DNA of 42,377 nucleotides from Flavobacteriales bacterium (GCA_947448135.1 CANFLZ010000019.1:1-42377); one strand, 5' to 3'; numbered from the stretch's first letter, positions 31,593 to 41,358 are shown. Numbers and translations: made by a program. Notes: generated by a model from the letters alone, not told the origin.

Positions 31593-32208
31593 GTTGTTCT
31601 TGAATGGATGAAAATTTGAAACCTTGATTTTTTAATCTTTGTAAAATTACGGGTAATGCTTGTAACAATATGGGGCTGGCTTTCATGCTATCGTGGAAAA
31701 CGATGATAGAGCCGGGCCTACTGGCCTTCGACACAATTTCAATGCAGTTTTCGACAGACATCTTGGGATCGAAATCACCACTCAATACATCCCACATGAT
31801 CAGCTTGAAATGTTTCTTTAGCGCTGTTGTTTGCGTTCTGCTGATTTGTCCATAAGGTGGGCGAAAAAGTGAAGATGAAATATGGTTTTTTGCGGTGAGC
31901 ACATCTCTCAAATATTCTGCATAACCGGTCTTCCAGCCATTGCGGTGGGTTTGGGTATGGTTGCCTATGCTATGACCGGCACTGACAATTTTCTCCAGTA
32001 TATGCGGATGATTTTGTGCATTTTTTCCGATGCAAAAAAAGGTGGCTTTGGCATCAAACGAATCAAGAATGTCCAAAATCTTTTCCGTAATGATAGGCGT
32101 TGGACCATCATCAAAAGTCAAGAATACTTCCTGTTCAGTAGTTGGAATGTGCCACACAAAATTGTGAGCAATGGCGCGGATTATTCTTGGTGTTTGATGA
32201 AAATACAT
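31576..32208 (-). CDS. Polysaccharide deacetylase (NodB/CE4)
   Basis: 210 residues. NodB motifs in order: TFDDGP (31-36, catalytic Asp33 and metal Asp34), GHSIGNHTQTH (78-88, metal His84 and His88), RPPYG (116-120) and WDVLSGDFDP. Family members remove acetyl groups from peptidoglycan or chitin-like sugars. There is no clear signal peptide (the N-terminus is IIRAIAHNFVWHIP), so location is uncertain. 3 bp after the T9SS protein gene and overlapping rsmA. Confidence 0.9.
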   Translation of the reverse strand: MYFHQTPRIIRAIAHNFVWHIPTTEQEVFLTFDDGPTPIITEKILDILDSFDAKATFFCIGKNAQNHPHILEKIVSAGHSIGNHTQTHRNGWKTGYAEYLRDVLTAKNHISSSLFRPPYGQISRTQTTALKKHFKLIMWDVLSGDFDPKMSVENCIEIVSKASRPGSIIVFHDSMKASPILLQALPVILQRLKNQGFKFSSIQEQHVRST

Positions 32209-32211
32209 GTG

Positions 32212-34458
32212 CTACGGCGAAAGTACAAATGTTTTCATGGATGGTAATAGATTGCTTTTCACATCTTGTGTTACCAAAACCCAACCGTACAAACCCGGGC
32301 TGCAAAGCCAGCCATCATTGTTTCGGCCATCCCAAATCCATTTTCCTTCTTGAGCAATCCAATGGGAAGGACTGTTGTAAATGGGAATTCCTCTGCTGTC
32401 TACAATGTACCAATGAACAATATTCCCGGGGGATTCGTTTTCAATTTGCACCTGAATAAAATCGTCTTTTCCATCGCCATTGGGACTAAAACAAGGTGGG
32501 TAAATTCCCCATTTCGGAGTTGTACTTTGATTCCACCAGTGCTGTGAGTTGATCATTCCTGGTGTGCCATACCCCATCATCTCGGAGGCTGTCATCCATG
32601 GAGATTGGACAGTTTCAGGGATTACTTTTTCCAAGGATTTCCCCACATAGTCAGTCAATATGGGATGGTGTTGTTCTTCCGAATAGGCGACGATATCCAA
32701 TGTGTCCTGCGCCAAAAGCAGAATAACTTTCCCTGCGCTTTGCGTCCAGTAGGGCATGTTTTCACATTCGTGCAAATGTTGAATGGGGGCGATTGATTTC
32801 GGGAAGGTACGTTGAATGGATGGGATGGATTCGGTGATGGCCAGACAGGAATTTGCGGGCATGAAGTGATGATGGTACTGTATATTTTTAGGGAGATCGC
32901 TTCCATTGGAGAGCCGCAATTGATCCAATGAAAAAGCGTAATCATGGGGATTGAACAACTCGACAAAAGAATTTTCGCCTGTTTGGGGATGAAATAGAAT
33001 TTCTTGTATCCACAGCGAATCAGCTGAGGCATGGGGGATGGTATAGTTCAATTCAATATTCTCCTCAAAAAGATGATTGCAAAAAGCGACATCTTCCATG
33101 ATGATTGTCCCAGTTGTAAGATTTATTGGAGGAACAATCACGGCACTATCGCTGTAACATCGGATGGGCCAATGTTCCGAAAAACTGTCGGTAGTGATGG
33201 TAATGCTATCCATCTGTATGGGAAGCGAGGGCCACAGATAGATGGCACCGGATGGATCGATTCCCCAATCCAAAATTTGCACTTCGTTGGGAGGAATAGG
33301 ATTGTAGTTGGCATTGATAGTCCCAGGAGTTCCTCCTGAATTTGAAGAGGAAGATGCCCAATTGTTTCGATTGCTGCAAGAGAGAAAGGGGTTCACTTGC
33401 TCCAAGGCAATGCCCCCATCCAGCGCGCCGGATTGGCTTTGCCAGTGGTCATGATAATGCACGATATCAATGACGTTGGACATTGCATCCAACAGTGTAA
33501 GGCTATCGCCTGTATTGGTTAAGGCCGAAAAAGAAGGAATTCCAATTACAGGTTGTGACCATTGGAAAATATCGGAAACATCGCAAATAATGCGGTATTG
33601 CTGGGGAAGAATCCATGTGTCTGGAAGTGGATTTTCTGTTGTAGTATTAACCAATATCCAGTTTTTCAAATGAATGGAATCAGTTTCGGAAGGATTGAAG
33701 ATTTCGATGTATTCCACTTCAGGACAACCTTTAGAGGGAGAAGGATCGGCCATGATTTCATTGATAACGATAGAGCGATAGTCATAGGAAGTTGGCGTCC
33801 AAGGGACAAAAGGGACACCAGCATAAAGATTGTCCCAATAAAAATTGGAGGCATTGGAAATGGTGAATTGCGCTTGCAACACCAATCGTTGTGGAATAAA
33901 ATGGGAGATGCTTTGAGAAGAGAAAACAGAAAAGTATTCCGAAGAGTCATTGTCTTGAAAGCCAACTTGAAATAATGAATCCCAGCGAATTCTCAATTGC
34001 CCGTACACCCCATTGGCGATGTTGAATCCACCGCCCAGCCACGTGGGGCTGCTGCTTCCGTCATCCCAAAAAATATCCAATTGATCATTGGATCCCGTAT
34101 TCCCCAGCTGAATCAAAAGTCCTGTTGCACCTGTGCTTTGATTAAATCCACCGCTGTCCGGAATCCCGGATTGAGAGAGTAAAATTCGACCGAAATTGTT
34201 GGCGCTTCCCGCAAAATTCTGTCGCACAAAAAGCGATACCTCCCAAATCGAATCCAACGAAGGCAATTCAAAAATCGCTTGCTGAAAACCAGGCGTCGTT
34301 GCATGTGTTTGCAATTGTCCTTGACCATTGACCATCCAACCGATCCAGTCATTGTTGGGATAGCCATTCAAGGCGTTGGCGGTGTCAAATGTTTCGCTCC
34401 ATTGTGCCTGGGATTTTGCACAGCAAAGCAGTGATAAAATGAAAATCAGTTTCTGCAT
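32212..34458 (-). CDS. Secreted lamin-tail-domain protein with gliding/T9SS type B C-terminus
   Basis: 748 residues from ATG 34458, a start that gives a clean signal peptide (MQKLIFILSLLCCAKSQAQ). A lectin-like beta region follows (~20-215). The first lamin-tail domain starts at SIVINEIMADPSPS (~230-340) and the second at LWIQEILFHPQTG (~482-590). The C-terminus from IYPPCFSPNGDGKDDF (~652) to the end is the gliding-motility CTD that sends proteins through the type IX system. Surface or secreted role is inferred. First gene of the operon with the deacetylase and rsmA. A TAGTTTCG box lies 6 nt before the ATG. Confidence 0.85.
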   Translation of the reverse strand: MQKLIFILSLLCCAKSQAQWSETFDTANALNGYPNNDWIGWMVNGQGQLQTHATTPGFQQAIFELPSLDSIWEVSLFVRQNFAGSANNFGRILLSQSGIPDSGGFNQSTGATGLLIQLGNTGSNDQLDIFWDDGSSSPTWLGGGFNIANGVYGQLRIRWDSLFQVGFQDNDSSEYFSVFSSQSISHFIPQRLVLQAQFTISNASNFYWDNLYAGVPFVPWTPTSYDYRSIVINEIMADPSPSKGCPEVEYIEIFNPSETDSIHLKNWILVNTTTENPLPDTWILPQQYRIICDVSDIFQWSQPVIGIPSFSALTNTGDSLTLLDAMSNVIDIVHYHDHWQSQSGALDGGIALEQVNPFLSCSNRNNWASSSSNSGGTPGTINANYNPIPPNEVQILDWGIDPSGAIYLWPSLPIQMDSITITTDSFSEHWPIRCYSDSAVIVPPINLTTGTIIMEDVAFCNHLFEENIELNYTIPHASADSLWIQEILFHPQTGENSFVELFNPHDYAFSLDQLRLSNGSDLPKNIQYHHHFMPANSCLAITESIPSIQRTFPKSIAPIQHLHECENMPYWTQSAGKVILLLAQDTLDIVAYSEEQHHPILTDYVGKSLEKVIPETVQSPWMTASEMMGYGTPGMINSQHWWNQSTTPKWGIYPPCFSPNGDGKDDFIQVQIENESPGNIVHWYIVDSRGIPIYNSPSHWIAQEGKWIWDGRNNDGWLCSPGLYGWVLVTQDVKSNLLPSMKTFVLSP

Positions 34459-34464
34459 GGGCAG

Positions 34465-34472
34465 CGAAACTA
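34465..34472 (-). promoter_or_regulatory. -7 box of the lamin-tail protein operon
   Basis: TAGTTTCG on the minus strand, 6 nt before ATG 34458; TTTG 22 bp upstream (34495-34498). It lies back to back with the asd promoter, so the two must be regulated from overlapping DNA. Confidence 0.45.
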
Positions 34473-34475
34473 TTT

Positions 34476-34483
34476 TACCTTTG
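34476..34483 (+). promoter_or_regulatory. asd -7 box
   Basis: TACCTTTG, a perfect TAnnTTTG, with TCTG 20 bp upstream (34452-34455) as a weak -33. Leader to ATG 34516 about 28 nt. Confidence 0.55.
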
Positions 34484-34515
34484 AGTGATAAAATCAAAAC
34501 ACATAAGGTGCATAT

Positions 34516-35505
34516 ATGAGAGTAGCAGTTGTGGGCGCAACGGGTTTGGTAGGGACAAAAATGTTGCAGGTATTGGCAGAGAGAAATTTCCCCGTTTCAG
34601 AGTTAATTCCAGTAGCTTCCGAAAAGTCTTTGGGTAAAACGGTTCAATGGCAAGGAAAAGATTGGTCTGTTGTAACGCCAGCAATGGCTGTTGAGATGAA
34701 ACCTGACTTGGCTTTGTTTTCTGCTGGCGGATCGACAAGCTTGGAATGGGCACCCAAATTTGCAGCGGTAGATTGCACCGTGATTGATAACAGCAGCGCT
34801 TGGCGCATGGACCCAACTAAAAAATTGGTTGTTCCAGAAGTCAATGGGCATGTTTTGACTTTGGCAGATAAAATCATCGCCAACCCCAATTGCTCAACCA
34901 TTCAAATGGTAATGTTTTTAAAGCCATTGCATGATCTTTATGCGATCAATAGAGTAGTGGTAAGCACATATCAAAGCGTCACCGGCACCGGAAAAATGGC
35001 GGTTGATCAATTGATGAACGAGCGAAAAGGAGTGCAGGGCGAAATGGCATATCGCTATCCCATCGATTTGAATTTGATTCCACAAATTGATGTTTTCATG
35101 GAAAATGGATACACCAAAGAGGAGATGAAAATGATTTTGGAAACCAAAAAAATCATGGAAGATGATGAGATTCAAGTAACGGCTACCGCTGTTCGCGTTC
35201 CAGTCATGGGAGGACATTCCGAAAGCATTAATGTTAGTTTCAAAAAGGATTTTGATTGGAAAGAAGTGCGTGGAGCCTTGACAGCATTTCCGGGAATTGA
35301 ACTTTTTGACAACCCAGAACATTTTGAATATCCAATGCCTTTGTTGCAAGCTGCGGAGTCTGATGCAGTATGGGTGGGACGATTACGACGAGATGACACC
35401 ATGCCCCATACCATGAATGCGTGGGTAGTGAGTGATAATTTGCGTAAGGGAGCCGCGACGAATGCGGTTCAAATAGCAGAAAGAATTTTAGAATTGAAAT
35501 CATAA
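34516..35505 (+). CDS. asd: Aspartate-semialdehyde dehydrogenase
   Basis: 329 residues. Reduces aspartyl phosphate to aspartate semialdehyde with NADPH for Lys, Thr, Met and diaminopimelate synthesis. NADP loop VGATGLVG (6-13), catalytic Cys126 in NPNCST, His234 in MGGHSE. An upstream ATG is not needed. The EEP gene starts directly after the stop. Confidence 0.95.
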   Translation: MRVAVVGATGLVGTKMLQVLAERNFPVSELIPVASEKSLGKTVQWQGKDWSVVTPAMAVEMKPDLALFSAGGSTSLEWAPKFAAVDCTVIDNSSAWRMDPTKKLVVPEVNGHVLTLADKIIANPNCSTIQMVMFLKPLHDLYAINRVVVSTYQSVTGTGKMAVDQLMNERKGVQGEMAYRYPIDLNLIPQIDVFMENGYTKEEMKMILETKKIMEDDEIQVTATAVRVPVMGGHSESINVSFKKDFDWKEVRGALTAFPGIELFDNPEHFEYPMPLLQAAESDAVWVGRLRRDDTMPHTMNAWVVSDNLRKGAATNAVQIAERILELKS

Positions 35506-36426
35506 ATGAAAGTCCTTTCGCGCTTCTTTTTTTCGATTGTAATTGCGCTGTTCATTTTTGGATGTGGTGGAAGAACACACCATGGATCCAGCGAAAATGC
35601 GACAGACACTTCTTCCATTGAAGCGACGATTGATTCCGTTACCGAAGAAATTGAACCCGACGCGCCTGCAGGGCCGTGCTTGACCATTGTGTCCTGGAAT
35701 ATTGCCAATTTGGGAAAGTCGAAGGATGAGAGTGAGATTGCTTTTATGGCCGATATGGTGGACGAGGGTGATATCGTTGTTATTCAAGAAGTGGTGGCAG
35801 GAAATGGTGGGGCGCAGGCCGTTGCACGTCTCGCCGATGCACTCAACCGACGTGGCGCCAAATGGGATTACGTGGTGAGCAATCCCACTTCAGGAGGGAG
35901 GGGTTCTGAGCGATATGCCTATCTCTGGAAACCCAAAAATGTGAAGCTCAAAGGAAAAGCGTGGTTAGAAAATAATACGGCGGATTATATCGACCGCGAA
36001 CCCTACATGGCGCGATTCCAGTGGGGAAAGGAAACCTTGTTATTGGCCAATTTGCATGCGGTGCCCAAGAATAAATACCCCAATGTCGAAATAGAAAAGC
36101 TCAAGGATTTGCCCAAATGGTACCCTGATGACGCGATTGTGTTAATGGGCGATTGCAATTCTGCCAACTCAGAATACGGCGGGCAGGCGCTGTATAAAAA
36201 TGGTTTTAGAGATGCGCTCAAAGGGCAACGAACTACCTTGAAAATGAAGCCAGACAAGCAAGGCAGAGTGACGGCGAATCCTTATGACCACATTTATTTC
36301 GAAAAGAAAGAGGTACGCATTCACGATAGCGGCGCCTGGGACTTCAGTGGCAATTTTGACGATTTGAAAAGTGCACGTCTCATAAGTGATCACATTCCTG
36401 TTTGGGCGTGCCTTTCTCTGCGGTAA
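35506..36426 (+). CDS. Endonuclease/exonuclease/phosphatase-fold lipoprotein
   Basis: 306 residues. Lipobox IFGC with Cys20, then an acidic linker (to ~55). The EEP fold follows: LTIVSWNIANLG (58-69), VIQEVV (Glu of the metal site), VLMGDCNS (nuclease-type Asp and Asn) and a C-terminal SDHIP with the catalytic Asp-His. The motif set points to DNase I-like hydrolysis of nucleic acid or phospho-ester at the outer membrane or periplasm. The substrate is unknown. It follows asd without a gap and precedes metG by 9 bp. Confidence 0.85.
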   Translation: MKVLSRFFFSIVIALFIFGCGGRTHHGSSENATDTSSIEATIDSVTEEIEPDAPAGPCLTIVSWNIANLGKSKDESEIAFMADMVDEGDIVVIQEVVAGNGGAQAVARLADALNRRGAKWDYVVSNPTSGGRGSERYAYLWKPKNVKLKGKAWLENNTADYIDREPYMARFQWGKETLLLANLHAVPKNKYPNVEIEKLKDLPKWYPDDAIVLMGDCNSANSEYGGQALYKNGFRDALKGQRTTLKMKPDKQGRVTANPYDHIYFEKKEVRIHDSGAWDFSGNFDDLKSARLISDHIPVWACLSLR

Positions 36427-36431
36427 ATTCG
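36401..36431 (+). promoter_or_regulatory. metG promoter
   Basis: TTTG (36401-36404), 19 bp, TAAATTCG (36424-36431). The box ends 4 nt before ATG 36436 and lies inside the 3' end of the EEP gene. Confidence 0.55.
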
Positions 36432-36435
36432 CGGT

Positions 36436-38505
36436 ATGAACGAACCCAAACGTTACCTCATTACAGCCGCTTTGCCTTATGCCAATGGTCCATTGCACAT
36501 CGGGCACATTGCAGGGGCATATTTGCCAGCCGATATTTATGTTCGATATCTCAAGGCCAATGACAAGGATGTCGCTTTTGTCTGTGGATCGGATGAGCAT
36601 GGCGCTGCGATTACTTTGCGCGCTCACAAAGAAGGAAAAACACCCAAAGAAATTGTCGATTACTACCACCAACTGATGCACCAAGCATTTGTGGATTTTG
36701 GAATCGATTTCGATATCTACCACCGCACCTCTTCTCCAGAGCATCACGAGATGTCTCAATCCGTTTTCAAAAAACTTTTGGAAAAAGGGATGTTTGAGGT
36801 AGAAAAGTCTCAGCAGTATTATGACCCAGAAGCCAAACAATTTTTGGCGGATCGATACATTATTGGAACGTGTCCCAAATGCGCCAATGATCGCGCTTAT
36901 GGCGATCAGTGTGAAAAATGTGGTTCGGCTTTGAGCCCATTGGAACTGATCGATCCCAAATCAACTTTAAGCGGAAGCAAGCCTGAATTGCGTGAGACGT
37001 CCCATTGGTATTTGCCGATGGGCAATCATGAAGGATGGATCAAGCCTTTTATCCAAGATGGAACTTTGGAAGGAATCCAACACCACATTACCAAAGAATG
37101 GAAGGCGCATGTTTTGGGTCAATGCATGAGTTGGATTGATGGTGGATTGCAAAGCAGGGCCATGACACGTGATTTAGAATGGGGAGTACCCGTTCCGGTA
37201 GAAGGTGCTGATGGCAAAGTGTTGTATGTGTGGATGGATGCGCCAATCGGTTACATCACCAATACCAAAGTGTGGGCGGATAAAAACGGGAAGAATTGGG
37301 AAGATTATTGGAAAAGTGAGGACGCTCGTTTGATCCATTTTATTGGAAAAGACAACATCGTTTTCCATTGTATCATCTTCCCGATCATTTTAAAAGCCCA
37401 TGGCGATTTTGTATTGCCTTACAACGTTCCAGCCAATGAGTTCATGAACTTAGAGGGGGATAAAATATCCACCTCACGCAACTGGGCAGTATGGTTGCAT
37501 GAATATTTGCAAGAGTTTCCAGGCAAACAAGATGAGATGCGCTATGTGCTTTGCTCCATCATGCCAGAACAAAAAGATAGTGAGTTTACTTGGCAAGATT
37601 TTAAAGATCGCGTCAACAATGAATTGGCCGATATCTTGGGCAACATGGTGAATCGTGTTTTTGTATTGAATAACAAATATTATAACGGGGTTTTGCCGGA
37701 TGTTTCAGGTTACGAATGGGACGAGACAGACAAAGAAGTTGCACAGGGAATTGAGCAATCTTATCGATTGATCGGTGAAAAATTGCAGGCATTTCGTTTT
37801 AGAGAAGCATTGTCAGAAGCCATGCAAATGGCCCGTTGGGGCAATAAATACCTGACAGAAACGGAGCCTTGGAAATTGCAAAAAACCCATCCGGAGCGAA
37901 CCGCATTTATTTTGTTTCAATGCACACAATTGCTCGCCAAATTATCCGTCGCTTTACAGCCCTTCTTGCCCCATACGGCAGAGAAAATCAGAGAAGGATT
38001 GAAGATGGAGAATTTGAAATGGAAACAAGCAGAGACAAAAGTTATACTTCCTGCAGGCCATGTCATTGGCAGTGTTGGAATTTTATTTGAAAAAATTACC
38101 GATGAGCAAGTAGCCATTCAAGTAGCCAAATTGCAACAGGCTAAGGCTTTGAGTCAAGCCGTTGTGGAGCCGCAAAAAGACAACATCACGTTTGAGCAAT
38201 TTCAACAAATGGATTTGCGCATGGTAAAAATATTGGAGGCGGAGAAGGTGGCCAAAACCAAAAAATTGCTCAAGTTAAAAGTAGACACGGGCATGGATCA
38301 CCGCACCGTTGTGAGTGGGATTGCAGAGCATTATGAGCCGGAACAATTGATTGGAAAAACGGTGTTGATGTTGGTGAATTTGGCACCGCGAGAAATCAAA
38401 GGTATTGAGAGTCAAGGAATGATATTGATGGCTGAAAACGTGCACGGTGTTTTATCGGCATTACAGCCTGATAAAGAAGTTCAACCCGGAAATGTAGTTG
38501 CATAA
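36436..38505 (+). CDS. metG: Methionyl-tRNA synthetase
   Basis: 689 residues. Charges tRNA-Met. HIGH motif His21-Ile-Gly-His24, a CPKC...CEKC zinc knot (Cys146, 149, 159, 162), KMSKS variant KISTS (343-347), and a C-terminal tRNA-binding domain (~585-689, FQQMDLRMVKILEAEKV). This long form with the C-terminal domain is standard in Bacteroidota. The last base of its stop is the first base of the LD-carboxypeptidase start. Confidence 0.97.
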   Translation: MNEPKRYLITAALPYANGPLHIGHIAGAYLPADIYVRYLKANDKDVAFVCGSDEHGAAITLRAHKEGKTPKEIVDYYHQLMHQAFVDFGIDFDIYHRTSSPEHHEMSQSVFKKLLEKGMFEVEKSQQYYDPEAKQFLADRYIIGTCPKCANDRAYGDQCEKCGSALSPLELIDPKSTLSGSKPELRETSHWYLPMGNHEGWIKPFIQDGTLEGIQHHITKEWKAHVLGQCMSWIDGGLQSRAMTRDLEWGVPVPVEGADGKVLYVWMDAPIGYITNTKVWADKNGKNWEDYWKSEDARLIHFIGKDNIVFHCIIFPIILKAHGDFVLPYNVPANEFMNLEGDKISTSRNWAVWLHEYLQEFPGKQDEMRYVLCSIMPEQKDSEFTWQDFKDRVNNELADILGNMVNRVFVLNNKYYNGVLPDVSGYEWDETDKEVAQGIEQSYRLIGEKLQAFRFREALSEAMQMARWGNKYLTETEPWKLQKTHPERTAFILFQCTQLLAKLSVALQPFLPHTAEKIREGLKMENLKWKQAETKVILPAGHVIGSVGILFEKITDEQVAIQVAKLQQAKALSQAVVEPQKDNITFEQFQQMDLRMVKILEAEKVAKTKKLLKLKVDTGMDHRTVVSGIAEHYEPEQLIGKTVLMLVNLAPREIKGIESQGMILMAENVHGVLSALQPDKEVQPGNVVA

Positions 38506-39434
38506 TGTTACAACCGCCTTTTCTGGTTTCAGGTGACACCATTGGTATTTGTGCCACTGCGCGGTGGATGACTGCTGAGCAAATGATGCCGGCGATTCAG
38601 GAAATAGAATCTTGGGGATTGAAGGTGGTGGTCATGGATCAGGTATTCTACCAACAGGGGCAGTTGGCAGGAAGTGATTACCAGCGAACCGAAGCGTTGT
38701 TGTCATTGTTAGAACGAAAGGACATACGCGCTATTTTGATTGCCAGAGGTGGATATGGGTCAGTGCGTGTTGTCGATGCTATCCCGGATGATGTGATACG
38801 CCAAAGCAACAAGTGGCTTTGTGGATACAGTGACATCACAGTATTGCACAATCGATGGAATCAGTTGGGGATACCCACCATTCATTCTACCATGCCGATT
38901 TCCTTTTCGTCTTGCACGCCAAGAGCATTGAGTCAATTGAGAGGAGCATTGATGGGTCAATGGGAAACCACGGAATGGCAGGGATTTCAAAAAAATTGGA
39001 CCAGCATAGAAGCGCCAATTGTTGGCGGAAATTTGAGCGTGGTGTATGCACAGTTGGGTTCTGAAACGCAGTTGAAAGCCAATGACAGTATTGTATTTTT
39101 AGAAGACGTTGATGAAATGCTCTATCACGTCGATCGCATGCTACAAGCCCTGAAGCGCGCGGGAGTGATGCAAGGAGCCAAAGGAATTTTGGTGGGTGGA
39201 TTGACACAAATCAAAGACAACACTTTGGAGCATGGGTTTTCTACCGATAATCCTTGGGGAAAAGATGTTCAAACCATTTTTGTGGATTGGGCAGATTCGC
39301 TGGGTTTGCCTATCGCTTTTGATTTTCCTGCTGGACATTGGGAGAAAAATGAAGCCCTGTATTTGCGCCGACCCGTCAGAATTTCAAACCAAAGAAATAA
39401 TGGTGACCATTCCATGCGAATGGAATTGATTTAG
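38505..39434 (+). CDS. LD-carboxypeptidase (peptidase S66, LdcA/MccF-like)
   Basis: 309 residues. Cleaves the L,D bond of tetrapeptides from peptidoglycan recycling, or resists microcin C in the MccF group. The Ser-Glu-His triad can be placed: Ser109 in CGYSD, Glu200 in FLEDVDE, His278 in PAGHW. IARGGYGS and GDTIGICATA are family signatures. No signal peptide, so it is cytoplasmic. One-base overlap with metG. Confidence 0.88.
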   Translation: MLQPPFLVSGDTIGICATARWMTAEQMMPAIQEIESWGLKVVVMDQVFYQQGQLAGSDYQRTEALLSLLERKDIRAILIARGGYGSVRVVDAIPDDVIRQSNKWLCGYSDITVLHNRWNQLGIPTIHSTMPISFSSCTPRALSQLRGALMGQWETTEWQGFQKNWTSIEAPIVGGNLSVVYAQLGSETQLKANDSIVFLEDVDEMLYHVDRMLQALKRAGVMQGAKGILVGGLTQIKDNTLEHGFSTDNPWGKDVQTIFVDWADSLGLPIAFDFPAGHWEKNEALYLRRPVRISNQRNNGDHSMRMELI

Positions 39435-39450
39435 TTTAACAATAATCCAC

Positions 39451-39458
39451 TACCTTTG
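39451..39458 (+). promoter_or_regulatory. -7 box of the IPExxxVDY-pyk operon
   Basis: TACCTTTG, perfect TAnnTTTG, with TTG 22 bp upstream (39426-39428). Leader to ATG 39485 about 22 nt. Confidence 0.5.
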
Positions 39459-39484
39459 TAAGTGTAGGATGTACACTAAGTAAC

Positions 39485-39919
39485 ATGAGTAATATTTTTG
39501 GCAAGGCATACGATACGAACGCAATGGAATTTATTGCGATCAGCACTTCCGAAATGGAAGTTCGTTTGGCTTGGTTGCTCAATAGAAACTTGCACCTGGA
39601 AATGGATCGTGTGGCGGATTTGGAAATGATGCAGCCCAATGGTTCAATTTCTAATCATTGCCGGTTTAAGTTTTACAGTGAGGAGGACAAATTGGAGGTC
39701 AACTTATTTGAGAACAAATCTCCTGGAGGTGTCATGATTCCCGAATGGGCCAAATGGGATTTTATCTTGAAGTTGGATCATGAGCGAGAGCCTCTTATCC
39801 CATTGTGGATTCCCAAATTGAAAGCAATACCAGGAATTGCAGCAGCAATAGATATTGATTTATCCAAAACAAAAACTTTAGAACGCTTGATACAAGCGTG
39901 TTTTCAAACATTTGAATGA
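39485..39919 (+). CDS. IPExxxVDY family protein
   Basis: 144 residues. The Bacteroidota family is named after its motif, here IPEWAKWDF (with Trp-Asp-Phe in place of Val-Asp-Tyr). Function unknown; it is a small cytoplasmic alpha/beta protein. The gene often stands next to pyruvate kinase, as here, where the two overlap by 4 bp (ATGA), so it may affect Pyk or its product (inference). Confidence 0.75.
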   Translation: MSNIFGKAYDTNAMEFIAISTSEMEVRLAWLLNRNLHLEMDRVADLEMMQPNGSISNHCRFKFYSEEDKLEVNLFENKSPGGVMIPEWAKWDFILKLDHEREPLIPLWIPKLKAIPGIAAAIDIDLSKTKTLERLIQACFQTFE

Positions 39920-41340
39920 ACATGAAAAAATCAAAAATAGTAGCCACGATTGGACCTGCATCAGCAGATCGTCAAACACTGAAAGAGATGATCCAAGCGG
40001 GATTGGATGTTGTGCGATTGAATTTCAGTCATGGTGCCCATAGCATACACGAAGAAGTTGTGAATAATGTGCGCTCTATCGATACGGAATTGGGTACGAA
40101 TACGGCATTGTTGGCGGATTTACAAGGCCCTAAGTTGAGGGTGGGTGAAATGGAAAACAACGGTGTTGAACTGATGGTTGGCGCGTCAATAAAAATCACA
40201 ACGGAAAAGCAAATCGGAACTGCTGAGGTGATTTATACCAACTACAAAGAATTTCCAAGCGACGTCAAACCAGGAGAAACCATCCTTTTGGACGATGGAA
40301 AATTGGTGATGGTGATTGAGTCTACTGATGGTAAGAAAGAAGTGATGGCCAAGGTGGTTCAAGGTGGTATTTTATCTTCCAAAAAAGGCTTGAATCTCCC
40401 CAATACCAAGGTTTCCTTGCCATCGTTGTCACAAAAAGATATTGAGGATTTGCATTTTGCCTTGTCCATGGAAGTGGATTGGATTGGACTTTCTTTTGTC
40501 CGCAATGCACACGATGTTGTTGCTTTAAAAGCCATCATTGCTGAAAATGGAAAGCACGCCAAAGTGGTGGCTAAAATCGAAAAGCCAGAAGCGGTTGATC
40601 AAATTGATGAAATCATCGCTGAGACCGATGCGGTAATGGTTGCTCGTGGAGATTTGGGTGTAGAAATTCCTTTGGAGAATGTACCCTTGGTGCAGAAGAT
40701 GATTGTCCGCAAATGCGTTGAGAATTCAAAGCCTGTGATCGTGGCTACACAAATGATGGAGAGCATGATTTCGAGTATGACACCAACTCGCGCGGAGGTA
40801 ACAGACGTTGCCAATGCCGTCATTGATGGAGCGGATGCGGTTATGTTGAGTGGTGAAACTTCGGTAGGTAAATTCCCGGTTGAGGCCATTCGCATGATGA
40901 ATAAAATCATCTGCCAAGCAGAAAAGGATGAAGATGTTTACCACAAGGAAGAGGCTCCTGATGGTACCGATGAGTCGCGTTTTTTAACGGATAGTATCTG
41001 TTTCTCAGCCTGTCGTTTGGCACAAAGAACAAAAGCCAGCGCCATCGTTGCGATGTCGTTTTCAGGTTATACTGGCTATAAAGTTTCCAGCTGGCGTCCT
41101 CACGCCAATGTTTTTGTATTCACCGGAAACAAGCGCATCTTGACCCAAATGAACTTGGTCTGGGGAGTCAAAGCATTTTATTATGACAAGATGGTCAGTA
41201 CCGATCAAACCATCGCCGATATCCGCTATGAGTTGCGCAAAAGAGGCTTTATTCATGATGGCGAATACGTCATCAATATCGCATCAATGCCTATCAACGA
41301 GCAAGGAATGACCAATATGGTCAAAATCACCAAGGTGTAG
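39916..41340 (+). CDS. pyk: Pyruvate kinase
   Basis: 474 residues. Converts PEP and ADP to pyruvate and ATP. Motifs: RLNFSHG (~35), KIEKPEAVDQIDEI (active-site Lys and Glu), MVARGDLGVEIP (metal-binding Glu/Asp), ATQMMESMI and the C-terminal regulatory domain with SFSGYTGYKVS. Complete and standard in size. Confidence 0.97.
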   Translation: MNMKKSKIVATIGPASADRQTLKEMIQAGLDVVRLNFSHGAHSIHEEVVNNVRSIDTELGTNTALLADLQGPKLRVGEMENNGVELMVGASIKITTEKQIGTAEVIYTNYKEFPSDVKPGETILLDDGKLVMVIESTDGKKEVMAKVVQGGILSSKKGLNLPNTKVSLPSLSQKDIEDLHFALSMEVDWIGLSFVRNAHDVVALKAIIAENGKHAKVVAKIEKPEAVDQIDEIIAETDAVMVARGDLGVEIPLENVPLVQKMIVRKCVENSKPVIVATQMMESMISSMTPTRAEVTDVANAVIDGADAVMLSGETSVGKFPVEAIRMMNKIICQAEKDEDVYHKEEAPDGTDESRFLTDSICFSACRLAQRTKASAIVAMSFSGYTGYKVSSWRPHANVFVFTGNKRILTQMNLVWGVKAFYYDKMVSTDQTIADIRYELRKRGFIHDGEYVINIASMPINEQGMTNMVKITKV

Positions 41341-41350
41341 TTTTCCTTGT

Positions 41351-41358
41351 TATCTTCG
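41351..41358 (+). promoter_or_regulatory. Possible ileS -7 box
   Basis: TATCTTCG (TAnnTTYG) between the pyk stop and ATG 41383. No convincing -33. Confidence 0.3.

Noticed and set aside
36169-36840. Minus-strand open frame of 223 codons
   Set aside because: Fully antisense to the EEP gene end and metG start, both clearly real.
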